This document shows, piece after piece, positions 43,339 to 52,629 of a stretch of 64,000 bases of DNA. The DNA lies in assembly GCA_026392115.1 (NCBI GenBank), contig JAPLCQ010000087.1, positions 43,510 to 107,509 of the forward strand, given 5' to 3'. Below the pieces are notes generated by a model, which ran no database searches, had not been told where the DNA came from, and worked only from the letters and a program-made list of their open reading frames with translations. The translations under genes were made by a program, and so were the position numbers. Source of the stretch: Armatimonadota bacterium (GTDB lineage: Bacteria > Armatimonadota > Chthonomonadetes > Chthonomonadales > CAJBBX01). The stretch's first letter is position 1. Every line of letters starts with the position of its first letter.

Positions 43339-44119
43339 GGTGGGGCATGTGGGTGTCGTAGACGCCGTGCGGGGTCCAGCACCAGGCGGCTTGCACCTGC
43401 TCGTCCGCCACGTCGAGTAGCTGGAAGCGGCCCAGGAAGAGGCGCCAGACGTCGCCCTCGTTGGGGGGCACGGGGCGGCCGCCTGCGAGGAGCTCCATGC
43501 CCGCCCAGGGGAGCGCGACGTGGGCGGTCCAGCCCTTGCTGCGGACGGTGCGGTCGTTCAGCGCGCCGTCGATGTGAGTGGCCGCCTGCAGGCCCGGCAG
43601 GTCCCAGTCGCGGAAGGCCCATCGGGTGCCGCGCGGGTGGGTGCCCTCCCAGAAGCTCTCGGGCTTGCGGTCGTAGTCGCCGCCGAAGCTGTAGGCGGCG
43701 GGTCCCAACGGGTCGAGCCCGGCCGCGGCGAAGCGGGGGTCGCGGCGGAAGGCGTCGCGCCAGACGAAGAGCACCTCGTACACGGCGCCGCGGGCGTTCA
43801 TCTCGAACTCGTAGTAGCAGTCGCCGCCGTCGACGAAGATCTCCACATCGTTCTCGCGGAAGATGATCGAGTCGCGCTCGGTGAACCGCGCCTCGGGGAA
43901 GGGCTCCTGCACCCAGAAGCCGACGTGGAGGTGGGTGTCGTCCCAGAGCAGGGCCGCCTGCGTCTCCAGGATGGCGGGCTTGCCCGTGGCCATATCGACG
44001 AAGCCCGGCGACCGGGGCGCGGCGGCCCACTGCGGCGAGGAGAGGCCGCCGTCCAGCGGCAACGGCCCGGAGGCGCGGAGGACGGTGTAGGGGATCGGCT
44101 CGACGATGGCTTGGGTCAC
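43295..44119 (-). CDS. carbohydrate-binding family 9-like protein
   Basis: 274 aa from a GTG at 44119, with AAAGGCG upstream. The beta-sandwich of CBM9-like proteins is visible: ALLWDDTHLHVGFWVQEP, DSIIFRENDVEIFVDGGDCY and YEFEMNARGAVYEV near residues 60-125, with later WTAHVALPWAGMELL and LFLGRFQLL. These proteins usually bind xylan or cellulose and sit with secreted hydrolases, although no signal peptide is visible here. It ends in the segment duplicated at 42475-42529. Probably last in the minus-strand run from 48.5 kb. Confidence 0.85.
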   Translation of the reverse strand: MTQAIVEPIPYTVLRASGPLPLDGGLSSPQWAAAPRSPGFVDMATGKPAILETQAALLWDDTHLHVGFWVQEPFPEARFTERDSIIFRENDVEIFVDGGDCYYEFEMNARGAVYEVLFVWRDAFRRDPRFAAAGLDPLGPAAYSFGGDYDRKPESFWEGTHPRGTRWAFRDWDLPGLQAATHIDGALNDRTVRSKGWTAHVALPWAGMELLAGGRPVPPNEGDVWRLFLGRFQLLDVADEQVQAAWCWTPHGVYDTHMPHRFTPVRFGGEAVGG

Positions 44120-44200
44120 GGGCGGCGCCTTTCGGGATGCGGAGCGCGGGCCTGGCTGCGGCGCATCGCGCCGGGTCGGCTCATGGGCCGAAGCCACGCC

Positions 44201-44392
44201 TCAGGGCCTGCGGGGCGGCTTGGTTGCCGGGTCGGCCTCGCGTTTGGCGGGTTCGACCGGCTTCGTCGCCTCCGGGACGGCGTCGGGCACGGTCGGCACG
44301 CCCCAGCGGTCGTAGATGGCCTCCACGGCCTGGCGCAGGTCTCGCTTACCGATGATACCGCCCGGACCGAGCGGCGTAGCTGGACGCTTCAT
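44201..44392 (-). CDS. small hypothetical protein (63 aa)
   Basis: 63 aa; ATG at 44392 with GGAGGT five bases upstream. N-terminal half mixed (GPGGIIGKRDLRQAVEAIYD), C-terminal half Pro/Lys-rich and probably disordered. It lies 18 bp after the GluRS-like gene on the same strand. The ribosome binding site supports it; no family is recognised. Confidence 0.55.
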   Translation of the reverse strand: MKRPATPLGPGGIIGKRDLRQAVEAIYDRWGVPTVPDAVPEATKPVEPAKREADPATKPPRRP

Positions 44393-44410
44393 GTCGCACC
44401 TCCACTCCTG

Positions 44411-45127
44411 TTACGCACAGAGGCCCCGCCCGGTGTCACGCGCCAGGCCTTCGGGCAGTTCGAGGATGGGGTCGGTCTGGATGTTGCCCAGGTCGGCGCC
44501 CTCCTCGGGCCGCTTCAGGCCCGCCCGGTGGACGCGCCGAACCCACTCCTCCGGCGGCGCCATGCGGTAGAGGTCGCGCAGCTGGAGGTTGCCGTGGGTC
44601 TTGCTGATGGTCTCCACGGCGCCGCCGCACCGGACGCGGAGGCGCGGCAGATAGACGAGGCGCCGGGGCGGCGCGCCCAGGGCGTCGTTGACGAACTCGT
44701 AGAGCTGCAGCTCGGGCGTCAGCTCCTCGCCGCGAATCACCGCGTCGATGCCTTCTGCGATGTCCGCCCGCACGCGGGCGCGCACCAGCGCCGGTGTGCA
44801 GGGCACGTTGTCCCACCCCTCCAGCGCCGGCGGCCGCAGCCAGAGGTTCCGGCCGCCCACCGTGCGCAAAACCTCACCGTTCAGGTAGTCGCCGACCCGC
44901 GTGACGCGGTCCGGTTTGATGCCCGCGCGCCGCAGGAGCGCCTCGCCTTCGGCGGCCCACTCGGCCTGGCGGTCGCCCGTCTCGCCGGCGGACAGGGGCG
45001 CGACGTCGTCGAACCGCAGCACGAAGCGGCCGCCGGTGCGCCGCGCCAGCGCCCAGTTGAGCCACGCCATCCAGAGGTGCCCCACGTGCAGGCTGCCGTT
45101 CAGCGAGGGTGAGAAGCGCGTGTTCAC
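44411..45127 (-). CDS. truncated GluRS-like class I synthetase (stand-alone catalytic domain)
   Basis: 238 aa, far shorter than glutamyl-tRNA synthetase (about 470) and shorter than GluQ (about 300). RFSPSLNGSLHVGH near residues 4-17 is the HIGH motif and ETISKTHGN near 170-178 takes the place of KMSKS. LRFDDVAP replaces the usual RIEDLD. There is no zinc motif and no anticodon-binding domain. It probably activates glutamate, or transfers it to a tRNA nucleotide or small molecule. A GTG start abuts the preceding TGA directly (TGAGTG), so it depends on translation of the upstream unknown gene. Confidence 0.82.
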   Translation of the reverse strand: MNTRFSPSLNGSLHVGHLWMAWLNWALARRTGGRFVLRFDDVAPLSAGETGDRQAEWAAEGEALLRRAGIKPDRVTRVGDYLNGEVLRTVGGRNLWLRPPALEGWDNVPCTPALVRARVRADIAEGIDAVIRGEELTPELQLYEFVNDALGAPPRRLVYLPRLRVRCGGAVETISKTHGNLQLRDLYRMAPPEEWVRRVHRAGLKRPEEGADLGNIQTDPILELPEGLARDTGRGLCA

Positions 45128-45856
45128 TCAGAAGTACCCCATGATCCCGGCGCGGAAGCCCATGGCCTGGAGTGCGGCGCCGGACCCGGCCTCCAGACCC
45201 CGCAGGAGCCCCACGCCGGACCAGGCCTCCATGGACGCCAGGTAGTCGGCCAGGCGCGGACGGGGCGGCGGCTCGGGGATCCAGGGGTCCGCCTTCTCGA
45301 AGAGCCACTGGGAGCCGGCGAAGGCGATGACCAGCGCGCCCAGGCGGTTCATCTCGTCGCGGAGTTCGCCGCCCCGTCGGTAGCAGTCCTCCACCAGGAT
45401 GTCGAAGACCGGCGCGAAGGCCGGGCGCGCGTGCGGCGCCACCAGCGGACCGTGCCGCCGCACGAACTCCAGGCAGCGCCGGTGGTTGGCGCGCAGGTTG
45501 CAGTCGTAGCAGATCTCCCCGTTGGCGTTGCCCACCAGCACGGCGCGGACGCGAGGCCCCAGGTCGGCCAGGGCGCGCAGGTTGGCGGCGCGCTCGGCAC
45601 GGGGCGCGTCGCGGCGGCGCGGGGTCTGGTCGATGGTCCCCTGGTAGAGCGGCAGCCAGACGACGTCGTTGGAGCCAAGCTCCGCCTGGAACTCGGCCTC
45701 CGAGGGCTGGTAGTCCCAGGTGTACTCCACGCCGATCAGCCGGCCCGCGGGCGAACGGTCGACCGTCATGCGGGTCCGCACGGGGTGCCAGACCACCGGG
45801 TAGACCGGGAAGCCGGGTGGCGCCGGCGGCGCGAAGGGCGGACCGAAGGGGCTCAC
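45128..45856 (-). CDS. unknown protein coupled to the GluRS-like enzyme
   Basis: 242 aa. Starts in a GTGA overlap with the upstream membrane protein gene and its stop touches the GTG of the GluRS-like gene, so all three are translationally coupled. It has a proline-rich start, a region with a Cys pair (GEICYDCNLRANHRRCLEFV near 113-132) and a late segment (VIAFAGSQWLFEKADPW). No domain recognised. A functional pair with the GluRS-like enzyme is likely from the coupling alone. Confidence 0.7.
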   Translation of the reverse strand: MSPFGPPFAPPAPPGFPVYPVVWHPVRTRMTVDRSPAGRLIGVEYTWDYQPSEAEFQAELGSNDVVWLPLYQGTIDQTPRRRDAPRAERAANLRALADLGPRVRAVLVGNANGEICYDCNLRANHRRCLEFVRRHGPLVAPHARPAFAPVFDILVEDCYRRGGELRDEMNRLGALVIAFAGSQWLFEKADPWIPEPPPRPRLADYLASMEAWSGVGLLRGLEAGSGAALQAMGFRAGIMGYF

Positions 45857-47262
45857 GGCCTCTGCGCCGGCGCCCCGAGGATCGGGTACGTCTTGCCCTC
45901 CGGCCAGAACCTACCGGCCACGAGGTCGCCGGGGTCTTCCCGGCCGGTGGGGCGGCGCTGCGGCGTCCCGCCGTTGTCGCGCCGGTCCGGCCCGAGGCTG
46001 TAGAGCAGGAAGCCGTCGGTCGTGCGCCGGTACCGGAGCGGCGCGCCGGGGGAGGCGGCGAACGGGTCGTCCAGCATGCGGCCCATGCTCGCGGGCGCGA
46101 GGTCCGCGAGGGACGCCGGGAAGGCTCCGTGCTCGGCCCGGTAGAGGCCGAGGGCGATCTGCGTGCGGACCAGCGCGGCCATGGCGCGCGCCGAGGCGTC
46201 CAACGTGCGGAGGCGGTCTTGCATGATGCCGTCGTCGCCCGACATGGCGGCCAGCCGGGAGGGCTTCGCGTGGACGTTCGCCAGGCCCGGCGATGCGAAC
46301 GCCCGGGTCACCGTTTCGTGGTACCGCTGGTCCTCAAGCAGGAGCGCCCGCCGGTCGGCCAGCATCAGCCGGGCGGCCTCCAGCGCCCACGATGCGCGCT
46401 CGCGGATCGATGGGCCCGCCTGCTCGCCGGACGAGCCCGCCGACTCGAGGTTGATCGGCCGGATCGCGACAGCGGCGTAGGCGGCGCGGCATCGCGCGGG
46501 CAGTGAGCCCCGGTCCAGCTCGCGCAGGGCGTCCTCCTGGAGCGATAGGCTTGCCCACCCCTCCTCGCGCATCACGTCCACCATCGCCACGCGCTTGGCC
46601 TCGATCACATCCCAGCGCCGGGCGGCGTGGCCGAGGTCGTCGGCCGACATGCGGGGAGGCATGTCGGCGAACTGCCGGAGCGCGATGGCCTGAATGGCCT
46701 GCCCGACGAGCCAGGCGATGAGCGAGCCGTGCTGCACCATGACGCCCATCTCCACTCCGTCCAGAGCCCGATCCGCGGCCTCGCGCGGTCTCCCGCCGGC
46801 CATGAGGTACCGGGAGTCGCCCGCCATGGTCCGGGCCATCTCTCGGAACCGGCTGTAGGCGGGGAGCGGGCCGGCGCCGGCGAGCCCGCGCTTGGGCGGC
46901 TCCAGATAGGGCGTGGCGAGGGCCGCCCGCAGGGCCCGCAGCGCCGGTTCCGCGTCGCGATGCGCGGCGGCATAGGTGGCGTAGGTCTCGACCGCCGGCG
47001 ACCAGTTGGGCATGGAGTTGGGGAAGAAGCAGCGTCTTCCCTCGAGCTTGGCGGCTGCCGCGCGGAACTGGTCGTAGGCATTCGGCGACGGCAGGCCGGG
47101 CATGGGGATGCTCAGCGGCGGCGTTCGGCGGTTCGCCTCCAGCCGCCAGCCGGCCGCGCCCGCCAGCGCCAGGAGCGCCGCGCCGGGCACGACGGCGAAC
47201 CAGAGCCGGCGGCGCCTCCGCTTGCGAGGCGCATTGGACAGGGCCGATTCGTCAGCATCCAT
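45853..47262 (-). CDS. hypothetical membrane-anchored protein (469 aa)
   Basis: A basic N-terminus (RKRRRRRLWF) precedes one membrane helix (AVVPGAALLALAGAAGW), then a large helical domain. The C-terminal segment, IALGLYRAEHGAFPASLADL near 375-395 with LDDPFAASPGAPLRYRRTTDGFLLYSLGPDRRDNGGT, is the pattern common in large planctomycete-like secretory proteins and in pseudopilin-like C-termini. I do not know its function. It is followed by an overlapping gene. Confidence 0.7.
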   Translation of the reverse strand: MDADESALSNAPRKRRRRRLWFAVVPGAALLALAGAAGWRLEANRRTPPLSIPMPGLPSPNAYDQFRAAAAKLEGRRCFFPNSMPNWSPAVETYATYAAAHRDAEPALRALRAALATPYLEPPKRGLAGAGPLPAYSRFREMARTMAGDSRYLMAGGRPREAADRALDGVEMGVMVQHGSLIAWLVGQAIQAIALRQFADMPPRMSADDLGHAARRWDVIEAKRVAMVDVMREEGWASLSLQEDALRELDRGSLPARCRAAYAAVAIRPINLESAGSSGEQAGPSIRERASWALEAARLMLADRRALLLEDQRYHETVTRAFASPGLANVHAKPSRLAAMSGDDGIMQDRLRTLDASARAMAALVRTQIALGLYRAEHGAFPASLADLAPASMGRMLDDPFAASPGAPLRYRRTTDGFLLYSLGPDRRDNGGTPQRRPTGREDPGDLVAGRFWPEGKTYPILGAPAQRP

Positions 47263-47296
47263 GGTTCCCCTCCGCTACCGGGCAGTGGCGCAAGCC

Positions 47297-47351
47297 CCGG
47301 CCAACATCCGGCCAACATCCGGCCAGCATCCGGCCAGCATCCGGCCAAGTA
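47297..47351. repeat. 11-bp tandem repeat upstream of the 469-aa gene
   Basis: Four units CCGGCCA(A/G)CAT (47297, 47308, 47319, 47330) plus a partial fifth to 47351, in the 136-bp gap between the GT9 gene and the 469-aa gene, where leader or operator sequence is expected. Could be a regulatory or slippage-prone tract. Confidence 0.75.
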
Positions 47352-47398
47352 CGGCCTAATCTGCCGCCGCCGGTTGAGTGTAACGTACGCGTGCCGCC

Positions 47399-48481
47399 CT
47401 ACCGGGGCGTCTCCGGGCCTGTCGCCGGGCCGGAGCTTCGATGTGCCGCCCCAAGATTGTGGTCCATCCGGGGGCATACTCCTGCCAGGGCCTCCAGCGC
47501 GGCGGCCACCTGTTCGGCGGCGATCCCATCCATGCCGCCCGTGGCCGAGGTCACGAGGGTGCAGCGCGAGCGGTCCAGCGGTCCCGTCTGCTCGGGGCGG
47601 CTGGGGCCGTAGAGGGCCACGCAGGGGACGCCCAGCGCCGCCGCCAGATGCATGGGCCCGGTGTCGCCGCTCACCACGGCCCGGCAGAGGCGCAGCGCGG
47701 CGGGCAGGTCGGCGAGCGGCGCGCCGATCAGGCTCAGGGCATCCGGCGCCGAGGCCATGGCCCGAGCCGCGCGCGGCCGATCGGCCTCCGACCCGAGCAG
47801 CACGGGCGCGCGGCCCAGCCGCTCCAGACGGCCGCATAGCTCGCCGAAGCGCTCGGCGGGCCAGACTCGGGTCGGGCTCGAGGCTCCGACCACCAGCCCC
47901 ACCAGCGGGCGCGACCCGTCCCAACCGGCGGCGCCGAGCGTGCCGCGCACGCGCTCGGCGGAGCCCGGCGCCTCGGCCGCCATGGTGCGCCACTCCGCGG
48001 GCTCAACCCCCAGCAGGGGCATCAGGCGCCGGAAGGGCCCCAGCGTCTCATGCTCGTCGTCGCGGCGGCTCACCGAGCCCGTAGAGAGCCGGGCGTAGCG
48101 GTTCTTGTGGACGCCGTACCGGACGGGGATGCCCGCCAGCCACGCCAGCAGCACGGCCGCGTTGTCGCAATCGAGCAGGAGCGCCAGGTCGATCTGTCCG
48201 CCGCGCATGCGGGCCAGCCGCTCCAGCCGGCCCGCGAGCCCGCGCCGCCTGGGCCAGACCGCGTCCACCAGACCCAGACCCTCCAGCAGCGGCTCGGAGC
48301 CGGCGCGCATCTCGCCGACGATCCACGTGGCCGGGAAGGCGCGCCGCAGGGCCGCCAGCACGGGCGTGGTGTTCACCACGTCGCCGATATGGTCCATGAT
48401 AGTGACCATGATGCGCTTCGGCGGCGGGTTCACCGGACCGATCCGATCTCCGCGCCCGGGCGACCGGACGCCGACGGCCAT
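47399..48481 (-). CDS. glycosyltransferase family 9 (heptosyltransferase-like)
   Basis: 360 aa. VTIMDHIGDVVNTTPVLAAL near residues 27-46 and the C-terminal VSGDTGPMHLAAALGVPCVALYG (residues 288-310) are the two GT9 signatures, the latter forming the ADP-heptose or nucleotide-sugar pocket; GRPLVG-type VVGASSPTRVWPAERF is also there. GT9 enzymes build LPS inner core or other surface glycans, implying an outer membrane. The first 20 residues may not be part of the true protein; a GTG near residue 17 is an alternative start. Confidence 0.92.
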   Translation of the reverse strand: MAVGVRSPGRGDRIGPVNPPPKRIMVTIMDHIGDVVNTTPVLAALRRAFPATWIVGEMRAGSEPLLEGLGLVDAVWPRRRGLAGRLERLARMRGGQIDLALLLDCDNAAVLLAWLAGIPVRYGVHKNRYARLSTGSVSRRDDEHETLGPFRRLMPLLGVEPAEWRTMAAEAPGSAERVRGTLGAAGWDGSRPLVGLVVGASSPTRVWPAERFGELCGRLERLGRAPVLLGSEADRPRAARAMASAPDALSLIGAPLADLPAALRLCRAVVSGDTGPMHLAAALGVPCVALYGPSRPEQTGPLDRSRCTLVTSATGGMDGIAAEQVAAALEALAGVCPRMDHNLGAAHRSSGPATGPETPR

Positions 48482-48610
48482 GGTCTATGCCTGTCCATGC
48501 GGGTCTCCTGACTGGAATCTACCAGGGGGAGAGTACCTCCGCCGCGCATCGCGTCGCCGCCACTCTCCGCCGCCGATCGGTGGCCCGAAGCACGCCGCGG
48601 GCCGCGGGAG

Positions 48611-50647
48611 ATGAGCAAGGCCGTCTGGCCGGCCATCCTCTGCGCCGCGCTCGCCGCCGCCTGCGGTTGCCAGCGGAGCGCACCCATACGGCTGACCGCA
48701 AAGATCGTGGTCATGGGTCCGATCCGCGACTTCAACCAGGTCGGACGCAAGCATCCGATGTACGGGCACGGGACCTACGTCCTGGGCGGCCCCGTCGTCT
48801 GCCGGATCCAGGCGCCGCCGCGCATCCACCTCCGCGTCTTTGTCGGCGTCATGAACCCCGACGCCGCCGCGCCCGGCCGCCGCGTCCTCGACATCTCCGT
48901 GCAGGGCAGGCGCGTGACGACCTTCGACGCGTTCAACGGGGCGCGGGGCGAGCCGACGGGCCGCGTCGTCGATGGAACGACGGACGCGGCCGGGACGCTC
49001 ACCGTGGCCGTGCAGGCGAACGCCGACGCACGCAACCACGACCCGATCGTCTGCGGGTTCCTCGTCTATCCCGGCGACCAGCGGCTGCGCGTCGACCAGG
49101 TCGTGGCCGGCGGCGGGCCGGAGCCGATCGCCACGCTCCTGCCCAGGGAGGAGGCCCGGCGGCGCCTGCGGGAGCGCGGCATGTACTTCACGCCCCGGCC
49201 CCGCCCCGCGACGCCCGCGCCGGACTTCGCGCAGGCCCGGATGCGCCTGCCGGCCCCGATCTACGACGAGCGCCCGGACTTCGTCGACGGCTATTGGAAG
49301 GCGTGGGAGATGGCGTTCCGGCACTGGCGCAAGCCCGCGCCCGGCGGCCCGTTCGTCGCCGACTTCATCGACGAGGGCTTCAACGAGAGCGTCTTCCTCT
49401 TCGACACCTCGTTCGTGACCATGTTCGCCGGCTACGGCCGCCCCTGTGCGCCGGGCATCGAGGCGCTGGACAACTTCTACGCCGTGCAGATGGAGGACGG
49501 CGAGATCGTGCGCCAGGTGACCGAGGAGAAGGGCCTCCCCGTGCTGCTGGCGGAGCCGGGGAGCGCGGCCAGCCTGAACCACCCCATCGCGGGCTGGGCG
49601 GAGCGCGAGGCGTTCCGGTTCACGGCCGACCGCGGGCGCCTGAAGCGGGTCTTCGATCCGCTGCGCCGCTACTATGAGTCGTTCGCCAAGGTCCGCGACG
49701 CGGAGTCGGGCCTCTATATCGCCTCGTTCGCCAGCATGGACAACTCCCCGCGGGTGCCCCGGCTCTGGTGCGGCGTGGACACCAGCGCCGAGGTGGCCAT
49801 GCTCGCCCGCGACCTGGCATGGATGGCCGGCACACTGGGCCGCGAGTCCGAGGCCGCCCGGTACGCGCGCGAGGCCGACCGCATCGGCGAGCTGATCAAC
49901 AGATATATGTGGGACGAGAAGACGGGCTTCTACTACGACCTGGGGGCCCACTCCCGGCGGCTCGGCGTCAAGACCGTCGCCGGCTTCTGGCCCCTCCTGG
50001 CCGGGGTCGCCGACCGGCGCCGCGCCGAACGGCTCGTGCGGCATCTCACCGACCCGAAGGAGTTCCGGCGCCGCCACATGGTCCCCAGCCTGGCGGCGGA
50101 CGATCCCGCCTTCAGTCCCACGGGATCGCACTGGTGCGGCGGCGTCTGGTCGCCGATGAACACCATGGTCATCCGCGGCCTCGAGCGCGCCGGGCGCTCG
50201 GACCTGGCCCGCGCCATCGCCCTGAACCACCTGGAGCAGGTGACCGCCGTGCTCGCGCGCACCGGGACGATCTGGGAGTACTACGCGCCGGACATCGTGG
50301 CGCACGGCTCCTACCCCAAGCGCAAGCAGCTGCCGCCCAAGCGCGACTTCGTGGGCTGGAGCGGCCTGGCTCCGATCATGTACCTCATCGAGTACGCCGT
50401 CGGCATCCGGCCCGATGCGGCCGCCAACGCGGTCACCTGGTCGGTCGGCAGCCCCCGGCGCGTGGGCGTCTCCCGCCTCTGGTTCGGCGGAACCACCGCC
50501 ACCATGGTCTGCGAGTCCGTCGGGAGGAACGGCAGGCGCAGGCTGCGGGTTGAAGGCGACCACCCGTTCGGCCTGACCGTCACGTGGCGCGGTCGCGCCA
50601 CCCGCCTGCGCGTCCCGGCGAACCGACCCATCAGCCGCCTCCTGTGA
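48611..50647 (+). CDS. secreted trehalase-like (GH37/GH63 clan) glycosidase
   Basis: 678 aa. The N-terminus MSKAVWPAILCAALAAACGC looks like a lipoprotein signal with a near-lipobox, followed by a beta-rich domain (HLRVFVGVMNPDAAAPG, VQANADARNHDPIVCGFLVY). The C-terminal (alpha/alpha)6 barrel carries the GH37/GH63 signatures: YDERPDFVDGYWKAWEMAF, DNFYAVQMEDGEIVRQVTEE, GLYIASFASMDNSPRVP and SHWCGGVWSPMNTMVIRG with acidic residues at the expected places. These enzymes cleave trehalose or similar alpha-glucosides. Divergent from the GT9 gene. The ribosome binding site is poor. Confidence 0.88.
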   Translation: MSKAVWPAILCAALAAACGCQRSAPIRLTAKIVVMGPIRDFNQVGRKHPMYGHGTYVLGGPVVCRIQAPPRIHLRVFVGVMNPDAAAPGRRVLDISVQGRRVTTFDAFNGARGEPTGRVVDGTTDAAGTLTVAVQANADARNHDPIVCGFLVYPGDQRLRVDQVVAGGGPEPIATLLPREEARRRLRERGMYFTPRPRPATPAPDFAQARMRLPAPIYDERPDFVDGYWKAWEMAFRHWRKPAPGGPFVADFIDEGFNESVFLFDTSFVTMFAGYGRPCAPGIEALDNFYAVQMEDGEIVRQVTEEKGLPVLLAEPGSAASLNHPIAGWAEREAFRFTADRGRLKRVFDPLRRYYESFAKVRDAESGLYIASFASMDNSPRVPRLWCGVDTSAEVAMLARDLAWMAGTLGRESEAARYAREADRIGELINRYMWDEKTGFYYDLGAHSRRLGVKTVAGFWPLLAGVADRRRAERLVRHLTDPKEFRRRHMVPSLAADDPAFSPTGSHWCGGVWSPMNTMVIRGLERAGRSDLARAIALNHLEQVTAVLARTGTIWEYYAPDIVAHGSYPKRKQLPPKRDFVGWSGLAPIMYLIEYAVGIRPDAAANAVTWSVGSPRRVGVSRLWFGGTTATMVCESVGRNGRRRLRVEGDHPFGLTVTWRGRATRLRVPANRPISRLL

Positions 50648-50670
50648 CCGGCCTCAGGCGGATGTGACGA

Positions 50671-52629
50671 CTACCGCGCTTCGGGCGCGAGGCACCCGGC
50701 GAGCGTCTGCCCCAACGCCACGACGGAGACGGGCTTGGAGAGGAAGCCGTTCATCCCTGCGGCCCGGCAGGCCTCGCGGTCGGTGGTGGACGCGCTGGCG
50801 GTCATGGCGATGATGGGCACGTCGCCGGAGGTCGATCCGGTCGCCATGGCCCGAATGCGCCTGGTCGCCTCCAGGCCATCCATCCGCGGCATGCTCAGGT
50901 CCATCAGGATGACGTCGTAGCGGCTTGCCGCGGCCGCCTCCACCGCCTGGACGCCGTCGGCGGCTATGTCCACCTCCAGCCCGAGCTTGCGCAACGAGGC
51001 GCGACCGACCTTCTGGTTGATGGAGTTGTCGTCGGCCAGCAGGGCGCGCACGCCGGAGAAGACCGGCGGTCTCTCGGCAGGCGGAGCGCCGGGCGCCGCG
51101 ATGGCCGCGCCCAGCGCCCGGGCCAGCGCCCGCCGCAGTTCGCTCTGGCCCACGGGCTTGGCCACGGCGGCGACGCAGCCCATGGCGGCCCGTTGGGCGT
51201 CGCCGTCCGGCGACGTGACGCGGGTCATCAGCGCCATGCGCGTGGCCACAAAGGCCGGGGTGTCTGCCACGGTGCGGCAGAACCGCTCGCAGCCTGCGTC
51301 AGGCAGAAGGGCGTCGACGAGCGCCACCAGATAGGGGTCGCCGGCCTGGGCGGCATAGGCCAGCGTCTGCAGGCCGGCCTCGGCGTCGGTTGCCTGCTCC
51401 GGCCGAAGGCCCCATCCCGCGAGGCAGGCCATGAGCGTGGCGCGGTTGGAGGCGCTGTGGTCGAGGATGAGCGCCCGGGCCGAGCCGAAGCCCGGCGTCG
51501 GGACGGCCGGTGCGGATGCGGCCCGGGCCAGCCTGGCGGTGAACCAGAACTCGGAGCCCCGGCCCGGCTCGCTCTCAACGCCCGCCCGCCCGCCCATCAG
51601 CTCGGCCAACTGCCGCACGATGGCGAGGCCCAGGCCCGAGCCGCCGCGCTCCCTCGTGGTGGAGGCGCCGGCCTGCGCGTACTCGCCGAAGATGGCCGGA
51701 ACGCGCTCCGGCTCGATGCCGATGCCCGTATCCCGCACGCTGAAGCGCACCAGGATGCCGCTCCCGTCCTCCGCCTCCAGCGAGCAGCGGACAACGATCT
51801 CGCCATCGTCGGTGAACTTGGCGGCATTGCCCACGAGGTTGGTGATGGCCTGCCGCAGCCGAACCGGGTCGCCGCGGAGCGTGGCCGGCAGGGCGGGGTC
51901 GACGCCGCAGACCAGTTCCAGCCCCTTGCCCGCGGCCAGCACCGCCAGGGCGGCGCCGACGCCGTCGACCATCTCGGCGATATCGAAGTCGATCGCCTCG
52001 ATCTCCAGCTTGCCGGCCTCGATCTTGGAGACGTCCAGGATGTCTCCGATCAGCGCGACCAGCGACTGCCCGCAACCGCGTATGGTCTCGGCGTGCCTGC
52101 GCTGCGCGGGCGTCAGGCTGGTCTCCAGCAACAGGTCGGCCATGCCGATGACGCCGGCCATGGGGGTTCGGAGGTCGTGGCTCATGCGGGCCAGGAACGC
52201 GCTCTTGGCCCTCGTGGCATCGTCGGCGGCGGCGCGGGCCCGGCGCTCCCGGTCCATGTGCGCCTTGAGGCTCAGGTGCAGGTTCACGCGGGCGCGCACC
52301 ACGGGCGGGTTCACGGGCTTGCTGATGAAGTCGTGGGCGCCGGCCTCCAGCGCGCGGACCTCGGTGGCGAAGTCGTTGTCGACCGTGACGAAGATGACGG
52401 GCAGGTCGGGGCGGCCGTCCAGCAGGGCGCGGCACGTCTCGAAGCCGTCCATCTCCGGCATATGGGCGTCGAGCAGCGCCAGGTCGATGCGATACTCGGC
52501 CGCCAGCGCCAGCGCGTCGGCGCCGCTGGCGGCGTAGCGGATGCGGCCAAGGCCTTGAAGGGCGTCATGCAGGGTCTGGATGGCGAACGGATCATCATCG
52601 ACGATCAGGATGGTGGCGATGCTGCGCAT
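50671..52629 (-). CDS. hybrid histidine kinase with three receiver domains
   Basis: 652 aa from the ATG at 52629, with GGAGA seven bases upstream. Order: receiver 1 (ATILIVDDDPFAIQTL, phospho-Asp in LLDAHMPEMDG, Lys in FISKPVNPPVVRARV), HisKA with FLARMSHDLRTPMAGV (His near 150), HATPase (N, G1 and G2 boxes; [16 protein letters not shown]), receiver 2 (LILDHSASNRATL, degenerate acid pocket), receiver 3 (LLADDNSINQKVG, DVILMDLSMPRMDG). No membrane segment is seen, so it is cytosolic. It belongs to the tandem kinase cluster that runs to the window end and ends near the trehalase-like gene (convergent). Confidence 0.93.
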   Translation of the reverse strand: MRSIATILIVDDDPFAIQTLHDALQGLGRIRYAASGADALALAAEYRIDLALLDAHMPEMDGFETCRALLDGRPDLPVIFVTVDNDFATEVRALEAGAHDFISKPVNPPVVRARVNLHLSLKAHMDRERRARAAADDATRAKSAFLARMSHDLRTPMAGVIGMADLLLETSLTPAQRRHAETIRGCGQSLVALIGDILDVSKIEAGKLEIEAIDFDIAEMVDGVGAALAVLAAGKGLELVCGVDPALPATLRGDPVRLRQAITNLVGNAAKFTDDGEIVVRCSLEAEDGSGILVRFSVRDTGIGIEPERVPAIFGEYAQAGASTTRERGGSGLGLAIVRQLAELMGGRAGVESEPGRGSEFWFTARLARAASAPAVPTPGFGSARALILDHSASNRATLMACLAGWGLRPEQATDAEAGLQTLAYAAQAGDPYLVALVDALLPDAGCERFCRTVADTPAFVATRMALMTRVTSPDGDAQRAAMGCVAAVAKPVGQSELRRALARALGAAIAAPGAPPAERPPVFSGVRALLADDNSINQKVGRASLRKLGLEVDIAADGVQAVEAAAASRYDVILMDLSMPRMDGLEATRRIRAMATGSTSGDVPIIAMTASASTTDREACRAAGMNGFLSKPVSVVALGQTLAGCLAPEAR

